Shown: piece by piece, positions 35,930 through 46,297 of the stretch
How positions within the stretch are numbered: position 1 is the stretch's first letter
Layout: each line of letters begins with the position of its first letter
Assembly (NCBI RefSeq): GCF_014201505.1
Contig: NZ_JACHEO010000002.1
Coordinates: 331,806 to 395,805, forward strand
Direction of reading: 5' to 3'
Origin: Desulfoprunum benzoelyticum
GTDB lineage: Bacteria > Desulfobacterota > Desulfobulbia > Desulfobulbales > Desulfocapsaceae
Length of the DNA stretch: 64,000 nucleotides
Notes under the pieces: model-generated
Databases searched by the model: none
Told to the model about the DNA's origin: nothing
The model's input: the letters and a program-made list of their open reading frames with translations, nothing else
Translations under genes and position numbers: made by a program

Positions 35930-36697
35930 TCAGACGACGATTCTTTCCGGGGCGTTGAAGACGTTGAGGCGGTCGGGTCGGGCATAGGCCCCCAGTGTCA
36001 GTCCGGCCTGCCGGGCGATGGCCAGGCCGAGCGAGGAGGGGGCCGTTCGCGACAGCACGATCGGGATTCCCATCCGAGCGCACTTGAGCACCATATCCGA
36101 AGTCAAACGACCGGTCGTATAGATTGCCCCCCTGACCGGCGCCTTGCCGAGGAGAATGGCCCCCAGTACCTTGTCGACGGCGTTGTGGCGGCCGACATCT
36201 TCGTAGTATACCAGTATCTCCCCATCGGCCCAGAGGCCGCAGCCGTGGACGCAATGGGTCTCCTGCCCGAGGGTCGAGATCCGGGGGGCCTGGGTGATGA
36301 ACTCGCGCAGTTCCTCGAACGGGAGGGCGTAGTTCTGCAGCGGGTCGAAGGCCCCCTCCAGCATTTCCCGCGGTATCTTGCCTGTGCCGCCGCATCCGGA
36401 GGTGATGATGACCTCTTTCGGGCGGGTCGATACGACATCGGCATACACGGCTATCCTGCCTTCCGGGCAGACGATGACCTCCTTTACCTCCTCCGGCCTG
36501 CGGATATAGCCCTGGCCGAAGAGAAAGCCGACTCCGAATTCGGCCAGGCCGACAGGCAGAACCATCGAGGCGCCGATGGTTTCGTCGTTCAACGCCACGG
36601 TATACGGTGTCTCAATGGCCAGTTGCTCTTCCTGCTGATGGCTTCCCTGGGAGGTGATCACCGTCGTCAGGTGGGTCAGGGTGACGTTGTTTTTCAT
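35930..36697 (-). CDS. fdhD: formate dehydrogenase sulfurtransferase FdhD
   Basis: 255 residues. The sulfur-transfer region TSGCGGTGK carries the Cys; ETPYTVALND, VGFLFGQGYI, YYEDVGRHNAVDKVLG and YTTGRLTSDMVLKCARMG complete the family pattern. It moves sulfur from IscS to the molybdenum/tungsten centre of formate dehydrogenase. The enzyme itself is not in the window. In related anaerobes it is often a selenoprotein, which would imply Sec machinery in the genome. It is convergent with ddl. Confidence 0.95.
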   Translation of the reverse strand: MKNNVTLTHLTTVITSQGSHQQEEQLAIETPYTVALNDETIGASMVLPVGLAEFGVGFLFGQGYIRRPEEVKEVIVCPEGRIAVYADVVSTRPKEVIITSGCGGTGKIPREMLEGAFDPLQNYALPFEELREFITQAPRISTLGQETHCVHGCGLWADGEILVYYEDVGRHNAVDKVLGAILLGKAPVRGAIYTTGRLTSDMVLKCARMGIPIVLSRTAPSSLGLAIARQAGLTLGAYARPDRLNVFNAPERIVV

Positions 36698-36964
36698 GAC
36701 AATGCGGTCGATGGCTTGAATGATCTCGGGGATGCATCGAGGGGATGCTCTCGGCGAAAAGAATGTACATCCTATAGAGAGTCGGTTTCGATTTCAACTG
36801 TTTCCAATGGCACACTCCGTCTTTTCGCGATTTTTTCTTGGGAGTTGTGCCCCTCCGATGGATATTGTAATCTGGAGACCGTGCGGCGCCTTTGGCGCAT
36901 CAAACGGTCAAATCTGCGGGGAAGGGATTCGAGACGATGCCGGGACAGTCGGGGGGAGAGTGCG

Positions 36965-38149
36965 ATGTTGCTCGCTGACATCATCAGGACGTTGATCAGG
37001 AGAGGAATGATGATGACAATCATCCTCGCTCTGGTGTCTGTTCTCCCTGCTGCGGTGCGGGCGCAGGTCGCGCATGAGGAGCAGGTCCCCATCGTCCTGG
37101 GACAGTCGTGCGTCCTGACCGGTCCGTCCAAGAATCTCGGCCTTGAATTACGGGCGGGCCTGCTGGCTGCCTTTTCCAAGGTCAATGATGATGGGGGCAT
37201 CGGCGGCCGGGATATTCTGCTTGTCAGCCGCGATGACGGCTATGAGCCAGATCGCGCGGTCCGCAACACCATGGCCTTTATCCAGGATGAGTCTATCTTC
37301 ATGTTGATCGGCGAGGTGGGGACGCCGACCTCCAACGCCGTTCTCCCGTTGATAGAGGAGTACAAGATTCCGTTTTTCGCGCCGTTCACCGGCGCCGAGA
37401 TTCTGCGCCAACCTTTCCGGCAGTACGTCATCAACGTTCGTGCCAGTTATTATCAGGAGATGGAGAGACTCGCCTCCTATCTCATCGATAAGAGAAATAT
37501 CCGCAAAATCGCTTGCTTCTATCAGGACGACAGCTATGGTCTCGATGGACTGAAGGGGATCGAACTGGCCCTGGCGCGACGTGGCCTGCAACTTGTTTCG
37601 AAGGGGAGCTATGAACGCAATACCGTTGCCGTACTGCGCGGACTGACCGATGTCCTGCAGGCCGACCCGGAGGCGGTGGTCCTGGCCGGGACCTATTCGG
37701 CCTGCGCCGAATTCATCAAGCTCAGCAAGACCCGGACCTCCAAACGGCTGCTGTACTGCAACATCTCCTTTGTCGGCACCGACAGCCTGAAGAACGCCCT
37801 TGGTCGTTACGGCAGTGATGTATTCGTTTCTCAGGTCGTCCCTTATCCGCTCGACACCGAGGTCCCTCTGATCCACGAGTATACCGAGGCGATGGAAAAG
37901 TACCAGCACGACGCCCCGATCAGTTTCACCTCGCTCGAAGGGTATATGGCCGGCAAATTGTTCGCGCAGATTGCGACCATGGTGCCGGGTGAGCTGACCC
38001 GGGAAAAGTTCATTGCGACGATGGAACAGGTTGGGACCTTTGACCTGGGGGGAGTGACCCTGCAGTTCGGGCCGAAGGACCATCAGGGCATGGATACGAT
38101 CTATCTGACCGAAATAAACCCCGATCTGAAAAAGGTCGTGAAGGAATGA
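36965..38149 (+). CDS. periplasmic solute-binding protein (branched-chain amino acid type)
   Basis: 394 residues: a signal peptide (TIILALVSVLPAAVRAQ), then a type I periplasmic binding fold with GQSCVLTGPSKNLGLELRAGL, LLVSRDDGYEPDRAVRN and IGEVGTPTSNAVLP. No permease or ATPase gene is near. It is followed 54 bases later by a Cache-domain kinase and then a NarL-type regulator, so it probably works as a ligand-presenting partner of that kinase instead of in transport. The substrate is unknown. A GGGGAGAG ribosome site precedes ATG 36965. Confidence 0.87.
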   Translation: MLLADIIRTLIRRGMMMTIILALVSVLPAAVRAQVAHEEQVPIVLGQSCVLTGPSKNLGLELRAGLLAAFSKVNDDGGIGGRDILLVSRDDGYEPDRAVRNTMAFIQDESIFMLIGEVGTPTSNAVLPLIEEYKIPFFAPFTGAEILRQPFRQYVINVRASYYQEMERLASYLIDKRNIRKIACFYQDDSYGLDGLKGIELALARRGLQLVSKGSYERNTVAVLRGLTDVLQADPEAVVLAGTYSACAEFIKLSKTRTSKRLLYCNISFVGTDSLKNALGRYGSDVFVSQVVPYPLDTEVPLIHEYTEAMEKYQHDAPISFTSLEGYMAGKLFAQIATMVPGELTREKFIATMEQVGTFDLGGVTLQFGPKDHQGMDTIYLTEINPDLKKVVKE

Positions 38150-38203
38150 AGACGGCGATGGCGATCGACCAGCCAGGGTTGAGGCATCCCGCCGGGTGAA
38201 TCG

Positions 38204-40642
38204 ATGACTGCCGGATCTCGACGTATCTCCCTGTCCTCGGCGCCGTTTTACGCCTCTCTCGTCGTTATTTTCTCGCTCGGCCTGTTTACCGGCACCTTCT
38301 GGGCGATCAACGAGTACCAGGCCTACCAGGAGAGCATCAGCTATATCCGCAGCAACTACCAGAAACAGTACCGGGACCGGTTGCAGGAGGAAATCGGCGG
38401 GGTCATGGACTTTATCCAGTACAAGCGCTCCCAGACCGATATCCTGATCGAGAACGAAATCCGCCAGAAAGTCCAGACCGCGTATACGACGGCCTCCCAT
38501 ATCTACAGCCAGTACAAGGATGAGAAGAGTATCGATGAACTCCGGGTGATGGTGCTGGAAATCCTCCGTCCGATCCGCTGGAACAACGAACGCGGCTATT
38601 ATTTTGCCGGCAGGATGAAGGACCAGGTCATCGATCTCTTCGCCGACGACCCCTATTTTGAAGGGAAGAGCAGGGCCCGGTTCGAGAAAGAGACCGGGAT
38701 CGATGTCATCGGCGATATCATCAAGATTATCGAAGAAAAAGGCGCCGGCTTGTATCGCTATAACTGGGCGAAGCCGGAGTACATCGGTTCAAGCTACCAG
38801 AAGGTCTCGTTCGTCAAATATTTCCAGCCGTTTGATTGGTTCATCGGTGCCGGGATCTATATCGATGACATGGAGAAGCTGATCCAGGAGGACGTCCTGG
38901 CCCAGGTGCAGAAGATGCATTTCGGACGGGATGGCGAGGTCTTCGGATTTCGCTACGACGGGACCATCATCTGCAACCGGGACGAACGGCTGATCGGCCG
39001 CTCGATCAAGGACCTGATCGGGGACAAGGGAGAGCCCTTCGGTGAGGAGATGTGGAAGGCCGGCATCAGCAGCGACCATGAGGATTATGTCAGTTATGCC
39101 GTATTGAGGCCGGCTGAGGGGAAGGTGTATCAGAAACTGAGCTATGTCAAGGCGTTCAAGGAATGGGGCTGGGTCTTCGTCGCCACCATGAACATGGATG
39201 AGATGGAGAAGGCCATCGTCGATGAAACCAGGACCTATATCCGCATCGCCTTCAAGAACGCCTTTCTCTTTGTCCTGCTGTTCATGGTCGCGGTTTCGCT
39301 GCTGTTGCTGATCGCCTATTTCTATTCGCTGAAGATAAAGCAGGGTATAAGCCTCTTCACCAATTTTTTCCGGGAGGCGGCCGATTCGAAGGTGAAAATC
39401 GAAAATACCGATCTGGCCTTCGCCGAATTTGAAGATCTCGGCAACCTGGCGAACCGGATGATCGATGACCGCATCCAGAAGGAATTCCTTCTTCATCGAG
39501 ACGAACTCCGGCTTGATACCCTGCTGCGCCTGGGGATGATGGAAAAGTATTCCCTGCAGGAAAAATACGATTTCATCATGCAGAGGATCGTCCAGATTAC
39601 CCGGAGCGAGGCAGGCTACCTGGCGCTGGTCAATACCGGCCAGACCCGGCTGTCGCTGTGCAGTTTGTTCTCGAAAAACCAGCATGGGGAGGCGGCTGAG
39701 CAACCTTGCCAGCTCAATGATTCGAGGCGGGTTGAAGATGGCGGGTTGCCCGGCAATGCGGTGCGGCAGAAGAAGGCGATCATCAACAATGATTGCGAGG
39801 GAAACGATAATGGATGGATCTTCCCCTACCAGTTGCAGGTCCGGCGCCACCTCGATGTACCGATATACAACAACGGCAGGATTGTCGTCGTTGCCGGCGT
39901 CTGTAACAACAGCTCGGATTATGATAATTCGGATATCAGACAGATGGCGATGCTGCTGGAGGGCATGTGGCTGCATGTGCTGAAAACGTCCTCCGAAATC
40001 GAGATGGCGCGGCTGGAACGGCAGATCATGGCCGTCAGTCTCGAGGAGAGGAGCAAGGTGGGACGGGATCTCCATGACGACCTCGGCTCCCATCTCAGCG
40101 GCGTCGAGATGCTGGCCAAGGTCCTGCAGAAGAAGCTCGAGGCCGACGCCCCGGACAAGGCCCGTCAGCTCCAGCGCATCCGCAACCTGATCCAGGAGGC
40201 GATCGAAAAGACCAGGCGCCTGGCCCGTGGGCTGTATCCGGTCCATATCATCGAACAGGGACTCGAGGCGGCGATCGAGGAGCTGATCGTCGAGGTCGAA
40301 AGCCTGTTCTATGTCGAATGCACGCTGTCGTTCAACAGCCCCAAGGATGCCATCGACAACAACGAGGCGACGCATATCTACTACATCATTCGTGAGGCGG
40401 TCTTCAACGCCGCCCGGCATGGTAAGGCGAAGAATATCATGATCACGATTTCCAAGGGTGCCGGCCACCTGAGCGTAACCATCAGCGACGACGGCGACGG
40501 AATAGCCGAGGCCGCCCAGCACCAGGGGATGGGCCTGCACACGATGAAGTACCGGGCGAAGGCTATCGGCGCCTCTCTGTCGATCACGCCTGGCGAGCAT
40601 GGCGGCACCGTCGTGTCCCTGGCCGGTGAGGGCCAGGGATGA
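38204..40642 (+). CDS. double-Cache sensor histidine kinase (NarX/DegS class)
   Basis: 812 residues. TM1 (about 15-37) is followed by a periplasmic region with two Cache-like modules: WNNERGYYFAGRM and GDPYFEGKSRARFEKETG-like, then EVFGFRYDGTIICN. TM2 lies near 350-372. A GAF-like segment (about 440-600) precedes the HisKA_3 helix with phosphorylatable His624 in GRDLHDDLGSHLSG. The HATPase domain has REAVFNAARHGKA, SDDGDGIAEA and GMGLHTMKYRAKAIG. It senses a small extracellular ligand, perhaps delivered by the upstream binding protein, and signals to the downstream regulator. Confidence 0.92.
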   Translation: MTAGSRRISLSSAPFYASLVVIFSLGLFTGTFWAINEYQAYQESISYIRSNYQKQYRDRLQEEIGGVMDFIQYKRSQTDILIENEIRQKVQTAYTTASHIYSQYKDEKSIDELRVMVLEILRPIRWNNERGYYFAGRMKDQVIDLFADDPYFEGKSRARFEKETGIDVIGDIIKIIEEKGAGLYRYNWAKPEYIGSSYQKVSFVKYFQPFDWFIGAGIYIDDMEKLIQEDVLAQVQKMHFGRDGEVFGFRYDGTIICNRDERLIGRSIKDLIGDKGEPFGEEMWKAGISSDHEDYVSYAVLRPAEGKVYQKLSYVKAFKEWGWVFVATMNMDEMEKAIVDETRTYIRIAFKNAFLFVLLFMVAVSLLLLIAYFYSLKIKQGISLFTNFFREAADSKVKIENTDLAFAEFEDLGNLANRMIDDRIQKEFLLHRDELRLDTLLRLGMMEKYSLQEKYDFIMQRIVQITRSEAGYLALVNTGQTRLSLCSLFSKNQHGEAAEQPCQLNDSRRVEDGGLPGNAVRQKKAIINNDCEGNDNGWIFPYQLQVRRHLDVPIYNNGRIVVVAGVCNNSSDYDNSDIRQMAMLLEGMWLHVLKTSSEIEMARLERQIMAVSLEERSKVGRDLHDDLGSHLSGVEMLAKVLQKKLEADAPDKARQLQRIRNLIQEAIEKTRRLARGLYPVHIIEQGLEAAIEELIVEVESLFYVECTLSFNSPKDAIDNNEATHIYYIIREAVFNAARHGKAKNIMITISKGAGHLSVTISDDGDGIAEAAQHQGMGLHTMKYRAKAIGASLSITPGEHGGTVVSLAGEGQG

Positions 40643-40706
40643 AAGGATTGCTGCAGGTGTCGACTATGGATGTTGAGCGTGTGGCGGCCGAATGAATTTG
40701 AAGGGT

Positions 40707-40723
40707 ATCGGCAACTCGCCGAT
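40707..40723 (+). repeat. short hairpin between kinase and regulator genes
   Basis: ATCGGC-AACTC-GCCGAT forms a six-base stem with a five-base loop in the 105-base gap upstream of the response regulator. It may tune regulator expression relative to the kinase. Confidence 0.3.
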
Positions 40724-40747
40724 GTATCGTGTTTGTGAGGGAAACGA

Positions 40748-41440
40748 ATGGCTAAGATACTGATTGTCGATGATCATCCGGTTTTTCGCATGGGGATGGA
40801 GGAATTGCTGAACCAGGAGGAGGACTTTACCGTCTGCGGGGTCGCTGAGGATATCCGGTCGGCAAGAAGGGAACTGATCGACAAGAAGCCGGACCTGGCA
40901 ATCATCGATATCTCGCTGGCCCAGGAAAATGGTCTCGATCTTGTCAAGGAGATCGCGAGTGGCCACCATTGTGTGCTGGTCCTCGTCCTCTCCATGCATG
41001 ATGAATCGGTCTGGGCCGAACGGGCCATTCGGGCCGGGGCTCGAGGTTATGTCATGAAAAAGGAGGCCTCGGAGTCGATCATTGTCGCGATCCGCAATAT
41101 TCTGAAAGGAAAAATCCACGTCAGTGCGAACATGATGTCGCATCTGCTCGACAAATTCCAGGTCAATCCCGATTTTCAGAGCGTGCAGTCGGAGGAGGTG
41201 CTTACCGACAGAGAACTCGAGGTGTTCCGACTCATCGGGCATGGTCTGTCGACCCGGGCCATTGCCGACCAGATGAAACTCAGCATCAAGACCATCGGGA
41301 CGTACAGAGACCGGATAAAACAGAAGCTCTGCCTGAAGAGTGCCGTGGAACTGACCAGGCGCGCGGTGCTGTGGACGGAAAAGGAGAATTTCAGTAAAGA
41401 CACCTCCGACAGCGTGAGGGAAATACCTACAGAAACTTAA
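40748..41440 (+). CDS. NarL/FixJ-type response regulator
   Basis: 230 residues. The receiver domain has ILIVDDHPVFRMGM, phospho-acceptor Asp54 in AIIDISLAQ and YVMKKEASES. The LuxR-type helix-turn-helix follows: LTDRELEVFRLIGHGLSTRAIADQ, then KLSIKTIGTYRDRIKQKL, and a short polar tail. GAGGG precedes the ATG. It is the cognate partner of the upstream HisKA_3 kinase; its target genes are unknown. Confidence 0.95.
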   Translation: MAKILIVDDHPVFRMGMEELLNQEEDFTVCGVAEDIRSARRELIDKKPDLAIIDISLAQENGLDLVKEIASGHHCVLVLVLSMHDESVWAERAIRAGARGYVMKKEASESIIVAIRNILKGKIHVSANMMSHLLDKFQVNPDFQSVQSEEVLTDRELEVFRLIGHGLSTRAIADQMKLSIKTIGTYRDRIKQKLCLKSAVELTRRAVLWTEKENFSKDTSDSVREIPTET

Positions 41441-41652
41441 TATTTCAGCCTACGGCAAAATAGGCTCTTCTCTGATTTATTTCGTTTACATTCGAAGTAC
41501 ACTCGTTTCGGTTCGACAGGAAGCCGTCTTCACTCGTCTGCCAAGGGGCGCTTTTTCCCTGGACGTCATGAGTGCTTTCTTTCCCCCTCGGTGGCGGGAA
41601 AATGAGACAGTCGTTTGCATCCAGCAGTATCGGTTCATTTGGAAGGGGAGAT

Positions 41653-42321
41653 ATGACGCCAATCGTCACCTTTATCGGCTGGCATGACAGCGGCAAGACG
41701 ACGCTGGCAAGTCAGGTCGTCAGTCATTTGAAAGCGCGGGGATACCGTGTCGCAGTCATCAAGTCCAGCAAGGAAGCGGACGTCCCTTTCGATACCCCGG
41801 GGACGGACACCGCCAAGCACAGAATGGCCGGGGCTGACTCGGTGATGTTCGTCGGGCCGGACAAGATGGTGTTGCAGACCGCAAACGAAAACCTGCCTCT
41901 GGTGGTGTTGGCGTACAAATATTGCGCCGATGTCGATATCGTCATCGGCGAAGGATTCAAGGATGCACCGAAAGTCGCCAAGATAGAAGTGCTGCGGGAC
42001 CGCGCGCGGATGCTGCGCAAAAAAGTCGGTGGGGTCCTTGCTGTCGCGACGGACCTGGATGATGTGGAAGGAGGAAATATCTTCCGCCTCGATCAGAGCC
42101 TGGAACTGGCGCAGTTCATTGAGAAACGGTTTCTGCTGGGGCAGCGCAACGGCCAGGACAGAGCCGTTCTCTTCGTCAACGGCAGAAGGATCGCTTTGAA
42201 GAATTTCGTTCAGGATGTCCTGGCAAGCACCGTGCACGGCTTTGTCGGTTCGCTGAAATGCGTCGACCAGATCGAAGAGATCGAAGAGATCGAACTCCGC
42301 ATCCGCCTGCCGAAGACCTGA
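41653..42321 (+). CDS. mobB: molybdopterin-guanine dinucleotide biosynthesis protein MobB-like
   Basis: 222 residues. P-loop WHDSGKTTLA at about residues 10-19; HRMAGADSVMFVGPDKM and DIVIGEGFKDAPKVAKIEVLR are typical of MobB. It is a GTPase that assists attachment of GMP to molybdopterin. A C-terminal extension of about 60 residues ends in an acidic tandem EEIEEIEL, encoded by nine-base repeats. No mobA is adjacent. The genome's formate dehydrogenase maturation gene fdhD is about 5 kb upstream. ATG 41653 follows AAGGGGAG. Confidence 0.9.
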   Translation: MTPIVTFIGWHDSGKTTLASQVVSHLKARGYRVAVIKSSKEADVPFDTPGTDTAKHRMAGADSVMFVGPDKMVLQTANENLPLVVLAYKYCADVDIVIGEGFKDAPKVAKIEVLRDRARMLRKKVGGVLAVATDLDDVEGGNIFRLDQSLELAQFIEKRFLLGQRNGQDRAVLFVNGRRIALKNFVQDVLASTVHGFVGSLKCVDQIEEIEEIELRIRLPKT

Positions 42322-42337
42322 GTCGCTGCTGCCTGCG

Positions 42338-43615
<1,278 letters not shown>

Positions 43616-43779
43616 GGCTGTAATATGGGTAAATGGTTCACAGGAGAGGGGTTATTTTTCTCCCCTGTTTATCATGGCCGGGTACTGAACGCAACCTCTA
43701 TCAAATTGCATTTCCGCTCTGCTTTTGCTATGCTGCGAAGCTCAGCGCCCACTTTTCCTTCCTGAAGAGCCGCACATTC

Positions 43780-44475
43780 ATGGCCCAGACAAGCCCTCTC
43801 GTCATCATTCTGCTCGAACTTCGTCGGACGATCAGGACACTTCTTCTGACGATTTTCTTCCTGACGCTGGTCATTTTCATCCTCTCGCCTTCTCTCTTAG
43901 ATAGAGTCCAGTCCCACCTCGCCGAGGAATTGTATTTTTTCTCTGTCGCCGAGCCGTTTCTCTCCCATGTTAAATTGTCTCTGTTTGCTGCGCTCTACGG
44001 ATTGATACCATGGGCGGCAACCCTTTTCTGGATGGCGCTTGGCAAGCCCTTCAGCGTGCGGAGACGAGATACCGTCCTGTTCGTGGTTTTTACCTGCCTG
44101 TTGTTTTATGCCGGGACCCTGTTCTGCTATTTCGTCACCCTGCCACTGGGCATCAAATTTCTGCTGGGGTTTGGTTCGGCGGAACTGCAACCGGTGATAT
44201 CGATCAGCAGATTCGTCAATTTCAGCACGATATTTATCCTGGCCTTCGGCGGGATATTCGAACTCCCCCTTCTGATGATATTCTGTGCTCGCGTAGGAGT
44301 GTGCACACGGCAGTTTTTTGAACGGCACCGGAGAGTGGCCGTGCTGGTCATTGCCATCATTGCGGCAATGTTGACCCCAACCCCCGACATCGTCAACATG
44401 CTGATGATGGGCGGTCCTCTCTATCTCCTGTATGAAGCCGGGATCGTTGCCCTGATGCTGATGCGGATCAGATAG
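43780..44475 (+). CDS. tatC: TatC-like protein, divergent at the signal-peptide site
   Basis: 231 residues with six hydrophobic segments. LLELRRTIRTLLL matches the N-terminal ELR motif of TatC; FSVAEPFLSHVKLSLFAALY, FYAGTLFCYFVTLPLGIKFLL and AMLTPTPDIVNM follow in the family order. By eye alignment with E. coli TatC the twin-arginine-binding pair is changed: the position of Phe94 is Ala and Glu103 is Arg (WMALGKPFSVRRR). The cytoplasmic tail is very short. It may be a paralogue with a changed cargo, or a diverged main TatC. No tatA/tatB lies nearby. Confidence 0.8.
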   Translation: MAQTSPLVIILLELRRTIRTLLLTIFFLTLVIFILSPSLLDRVQSHLAEELYFFSVAEPFLSHVKLSLFAALYGLIPWAATLFWMALGKPFSVRRRDTVLFVVFTCLLFYAGTLFCYFVTLPLGIKFLLGFGSAELQPVISISRFVNFSTIFILAFGGIFELPLLMIFCARVGVCTRQFFERHRRVAVLVIAIIAAMLTPTPDIVNMLMMGGPLYLLYEAGIVALMLMRIR

Positions 44476-44801
44476 GATGCCGGCTCGGAATATCTTTGCC
44501 GTGGCGAAATCTTTACCATGTGGCTGCCGCTGCAGTGCCGGGTGACTGCCGGGATGGAAATGAAGATGCCGCCGGCGTTATCCCGGAACACCGGTATACC
44601 GTTGACCTTGACGAAATCTGCCGGCTCCCGGGGAACGCCGTTCGGTGATCAGGTCCGAGGATCAAATCTTCTCGACGTTTCCGGCGATTTCTGGTCTCTT
44701 AGACTATGGATTCGTGAAAACAACGAGCCGGCACGGCAGACGCTGGCGAGGGAAAATCGATGTTCAGGAATTGGGTTCGGGATGGATACAAGGTTGATTC
44801 A
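44476..44801. other. spacer between the TatC-like and FtsB-like genes
   Basis: 326 bases. An open frame at 44518-44805 on the plus strand has no ribosome site and no recognisable domain, and it runs into the next gene in another frame, so I leave it out. No clear promoter or hairpin is seen. Confidence 0.5.
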
Positions 44802-45134
44802 ATGAAAAAATATCTGAGACTCTACTTGTCCCCATTACAGGAAAGGTTGGTTGTCAGGATTGTGGCCGTCCTGCTCGCGGTCGCTCTCGCCTGGATCATC
44901 TTTGCCCCGCGCTCCGGGGTTCTTGCGTATCTGCAGCAGCGTTCAAAATTGCACGATCTTCGGGAAAAGACGGTCTTTCTTGAAAAGAACAACGAGAAAC
45001 TTGAAAAAGAGATAGACAGGTTGCGCGATGACCCTGCCTATCTTGAAGAGGTGGCACGGCGTGAGCATGGTTTGTTGAAAAAAAACGAATACATATACGA
45101 TTTTTCTCAACAACGGAAAAAAGATTCTAAATGA
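44802..45134 (+). CDS. FtsB/DivIC-type septum formation initiator
   Basis: 110 residues: a short cytoplasmic N-terminus, one membrane helix (about residues 16-35, RIVAVLLAVALAWIIF), then a coiled coil with heptads over about 45-85 (LREKTVFLEKNNEKLEKEI) and a closing REHGLLKKNEYIYDF segment, the typical C-terminal signature. It belongs to the FtsB/DivIC divisome group. I start it at ATG 44802; the earlier frame at 44760 has no support. It is convergent with the FmdB-like gene. Confidence 0.88.
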   Translation: MKKYLRLYLSPLQERLVVRIVAVLLAVALAWIIFAPRSGVLAYLQQRSKLHDLREKTVFLEKNNEKLEKEIDRLRDDPAYLEEVARREHGLLKKNEYIYDFSQQRKKDSK

Positions 45135-45161
45135 ACCGGACCGGATCACGTTTTATTGCGC

Positions 45162-45374
45162 TCAGGAAAATCCGCCTCTTGGGTTGCATCCGGATTGAGC
45201 GCCTGTCGGTGCCGATGACACTGAACGGAGCCTGAAGCTGCTGCCGGAGAGGATTTTCCTGACATTTGTACCCTTGCAGTGGCTGCAGACAACCTTGTCA
45301 CTTTTTGTGGCAGATATTACCAAGGTCTCAAAGATGGTGGTGCAATCATTGCACTGATATTCATAAATGGGCAT
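45162..45374 (-). CDS. FmdB-family zinc ribbon protein
   Basis: 70 residues. MPIYEYQCNDC starts the FmdB signature, the zinc ribbon has CNDC and CSHC, and GTNVRKILSGSSFRLR follows. These small proteins occur widely, often near formate or methylmalonyl metabolism genes, with a suspected regulatory role. The C-terminal tail is Ser/Gly-rich. The stop is 27 bases from the convergent FtsB-like gene's stop. Confidence 0.9.
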   Translation of the reverse strand: MPIYEYQCNDCTTIFETLVISATKSDKVVCSHCKGTNVRKILSGSSFRLRSVSSAPTGAQSGCNPRGGFS

Positions 45375-45522
45375 TCGTCCTCACTCCTGTTTGATTCATT
45401 TTGGTGATCGGGTATCGCTTGATATTATAGTTAATGCTTAAATAGAAGGCAATCTTTCGGTGCAAAAATATTTTACCGGAGCCTGGCGGGGGTGAAAACG
45501 TCTTTCGGTGAGAAGATGTCGG

Positions 45523-45894
45523 TTATTCCAGGAGCGAGATAAAGATCGGGCAGGCTTTGCAGATTTCGAGTTTGTTCCTGCTATTGGATTGCTGAGTGCA
45601 CTGGCACAGTGTACCATTCAGGAACCAGCAGAGATGACCGCTTTGAAATTCCCAGGCTGGGCAGCGATCTCGCTCAGAGCACTGTTTTTTCTCCCAGCAC
45701 GGAGTCCGATTGCTTGTTCTTCCGCGCTGATTGATGAGGAGAAAGAAGAGTTGGCGTTCAATATGGGTGGGAACTGTTCGCCATCCTTGCTCGTAGCTGT
45801 GTATGGTTTTGAGCGACATGCCCAGCAGTTCGGCGAGCTGTTTCTGGGTCTTGCCGAGCTTTTTCCTGAATAGTCCGAATTCTTCCTTGTTCAA
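45523..45894 (-). CDS. helix-turn-helix protein with a cysteine-rich C-terminal domain
   Basis: 123 residues. Residues 10-38 are an XRE-type HTH (GKTQKQLAELLGMSLKTIHSYEQGWR). The C-terminal half has eight cysteines at about 66, 72, 78, 89, 97, 99, 112 and 115, in the pattern CW-CxxxxxCPA-CWF-C-CKAC. This is seen in several anaerobes and would fit an Fe-S or zinc centre, making the protein a possible redox or metal-responsive regulator. Its targets are unknown; no close neighbour forms an operon with it. Confidence 0.75.
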   Translation of the reverse strand: MNKEEFGLFRKKLGKTQKQLAELLGMSLKTIHSYEQGWRTVPTHIERQLFFLLINQRGRTSNRTPCWEKKQCSERDRCPAWEFQSGHLCWFLNGTLCQCTQQSNSRNKLEICKACPIFISLLE

Positions 45895-46297
45895 GGCAAC
45901 TGGTCCTCAAGAGATTTGAGTGCAGACAGATAAATGGCCGGACTGTCGGATATATCAAGCTGGAAATGATTGTATAAACAATGCTTATCGTACCATATGG
46001 TCCGGTCTTTGGTCTCTCGTTTTTTCAAAATCAATCTGAGAAAATGTTCTGTGATTCTTTTATGACCAAAAACGCAACTTTTCAGGTGACGGCCCAGGCG
46101 CATCTTTCTGTGTCTTATATTGAAGGCTTGCGAGCAAGTGCTCCAGGAATATGAGGTGTGGCTCCGGTGATGAAATAGATGGAGACATCGGTGCAGTTGA
46201 AAGATTATCAAATAAACTACAAATCGTTACATAATAGCATTCTTATGCTTTCAAACAGTGTGAACACCGGTAACAATTGCCGTCAGCGGAACGATAG
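45895..46297. other. AT-rich intergenic spacer
   Basis: 403 bases, clearly more A+T-rich than the flanks. An antisense open frame at 45891-46211 overlaps the start of the HTH gene and has no ribosome site or family similarity. It probably holds divergent promoters for the HTH gene and the glycosylase; I see no convincing -35/-10 pair. Confidence 0.45.

Noticed and set aside
38789..40600. 603-codon antisense frame across the histidine kinase
   Set aside because: No recognisable domain and fully opposed to a clear kinase.
44518..44805. 95-codon frame between the TatC-like and FtsB-like genes
   Set aside because: No ribosome site or domain, and it overlaps the start of the FtsB-like gene in another frame.
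45891..46211. 106-codon minus-strand frame upstream of the HTH gene
   Set aside because: AT-rich, rich in His/Arg/Ser without any pattern, no ribosome site; likely promoter region.
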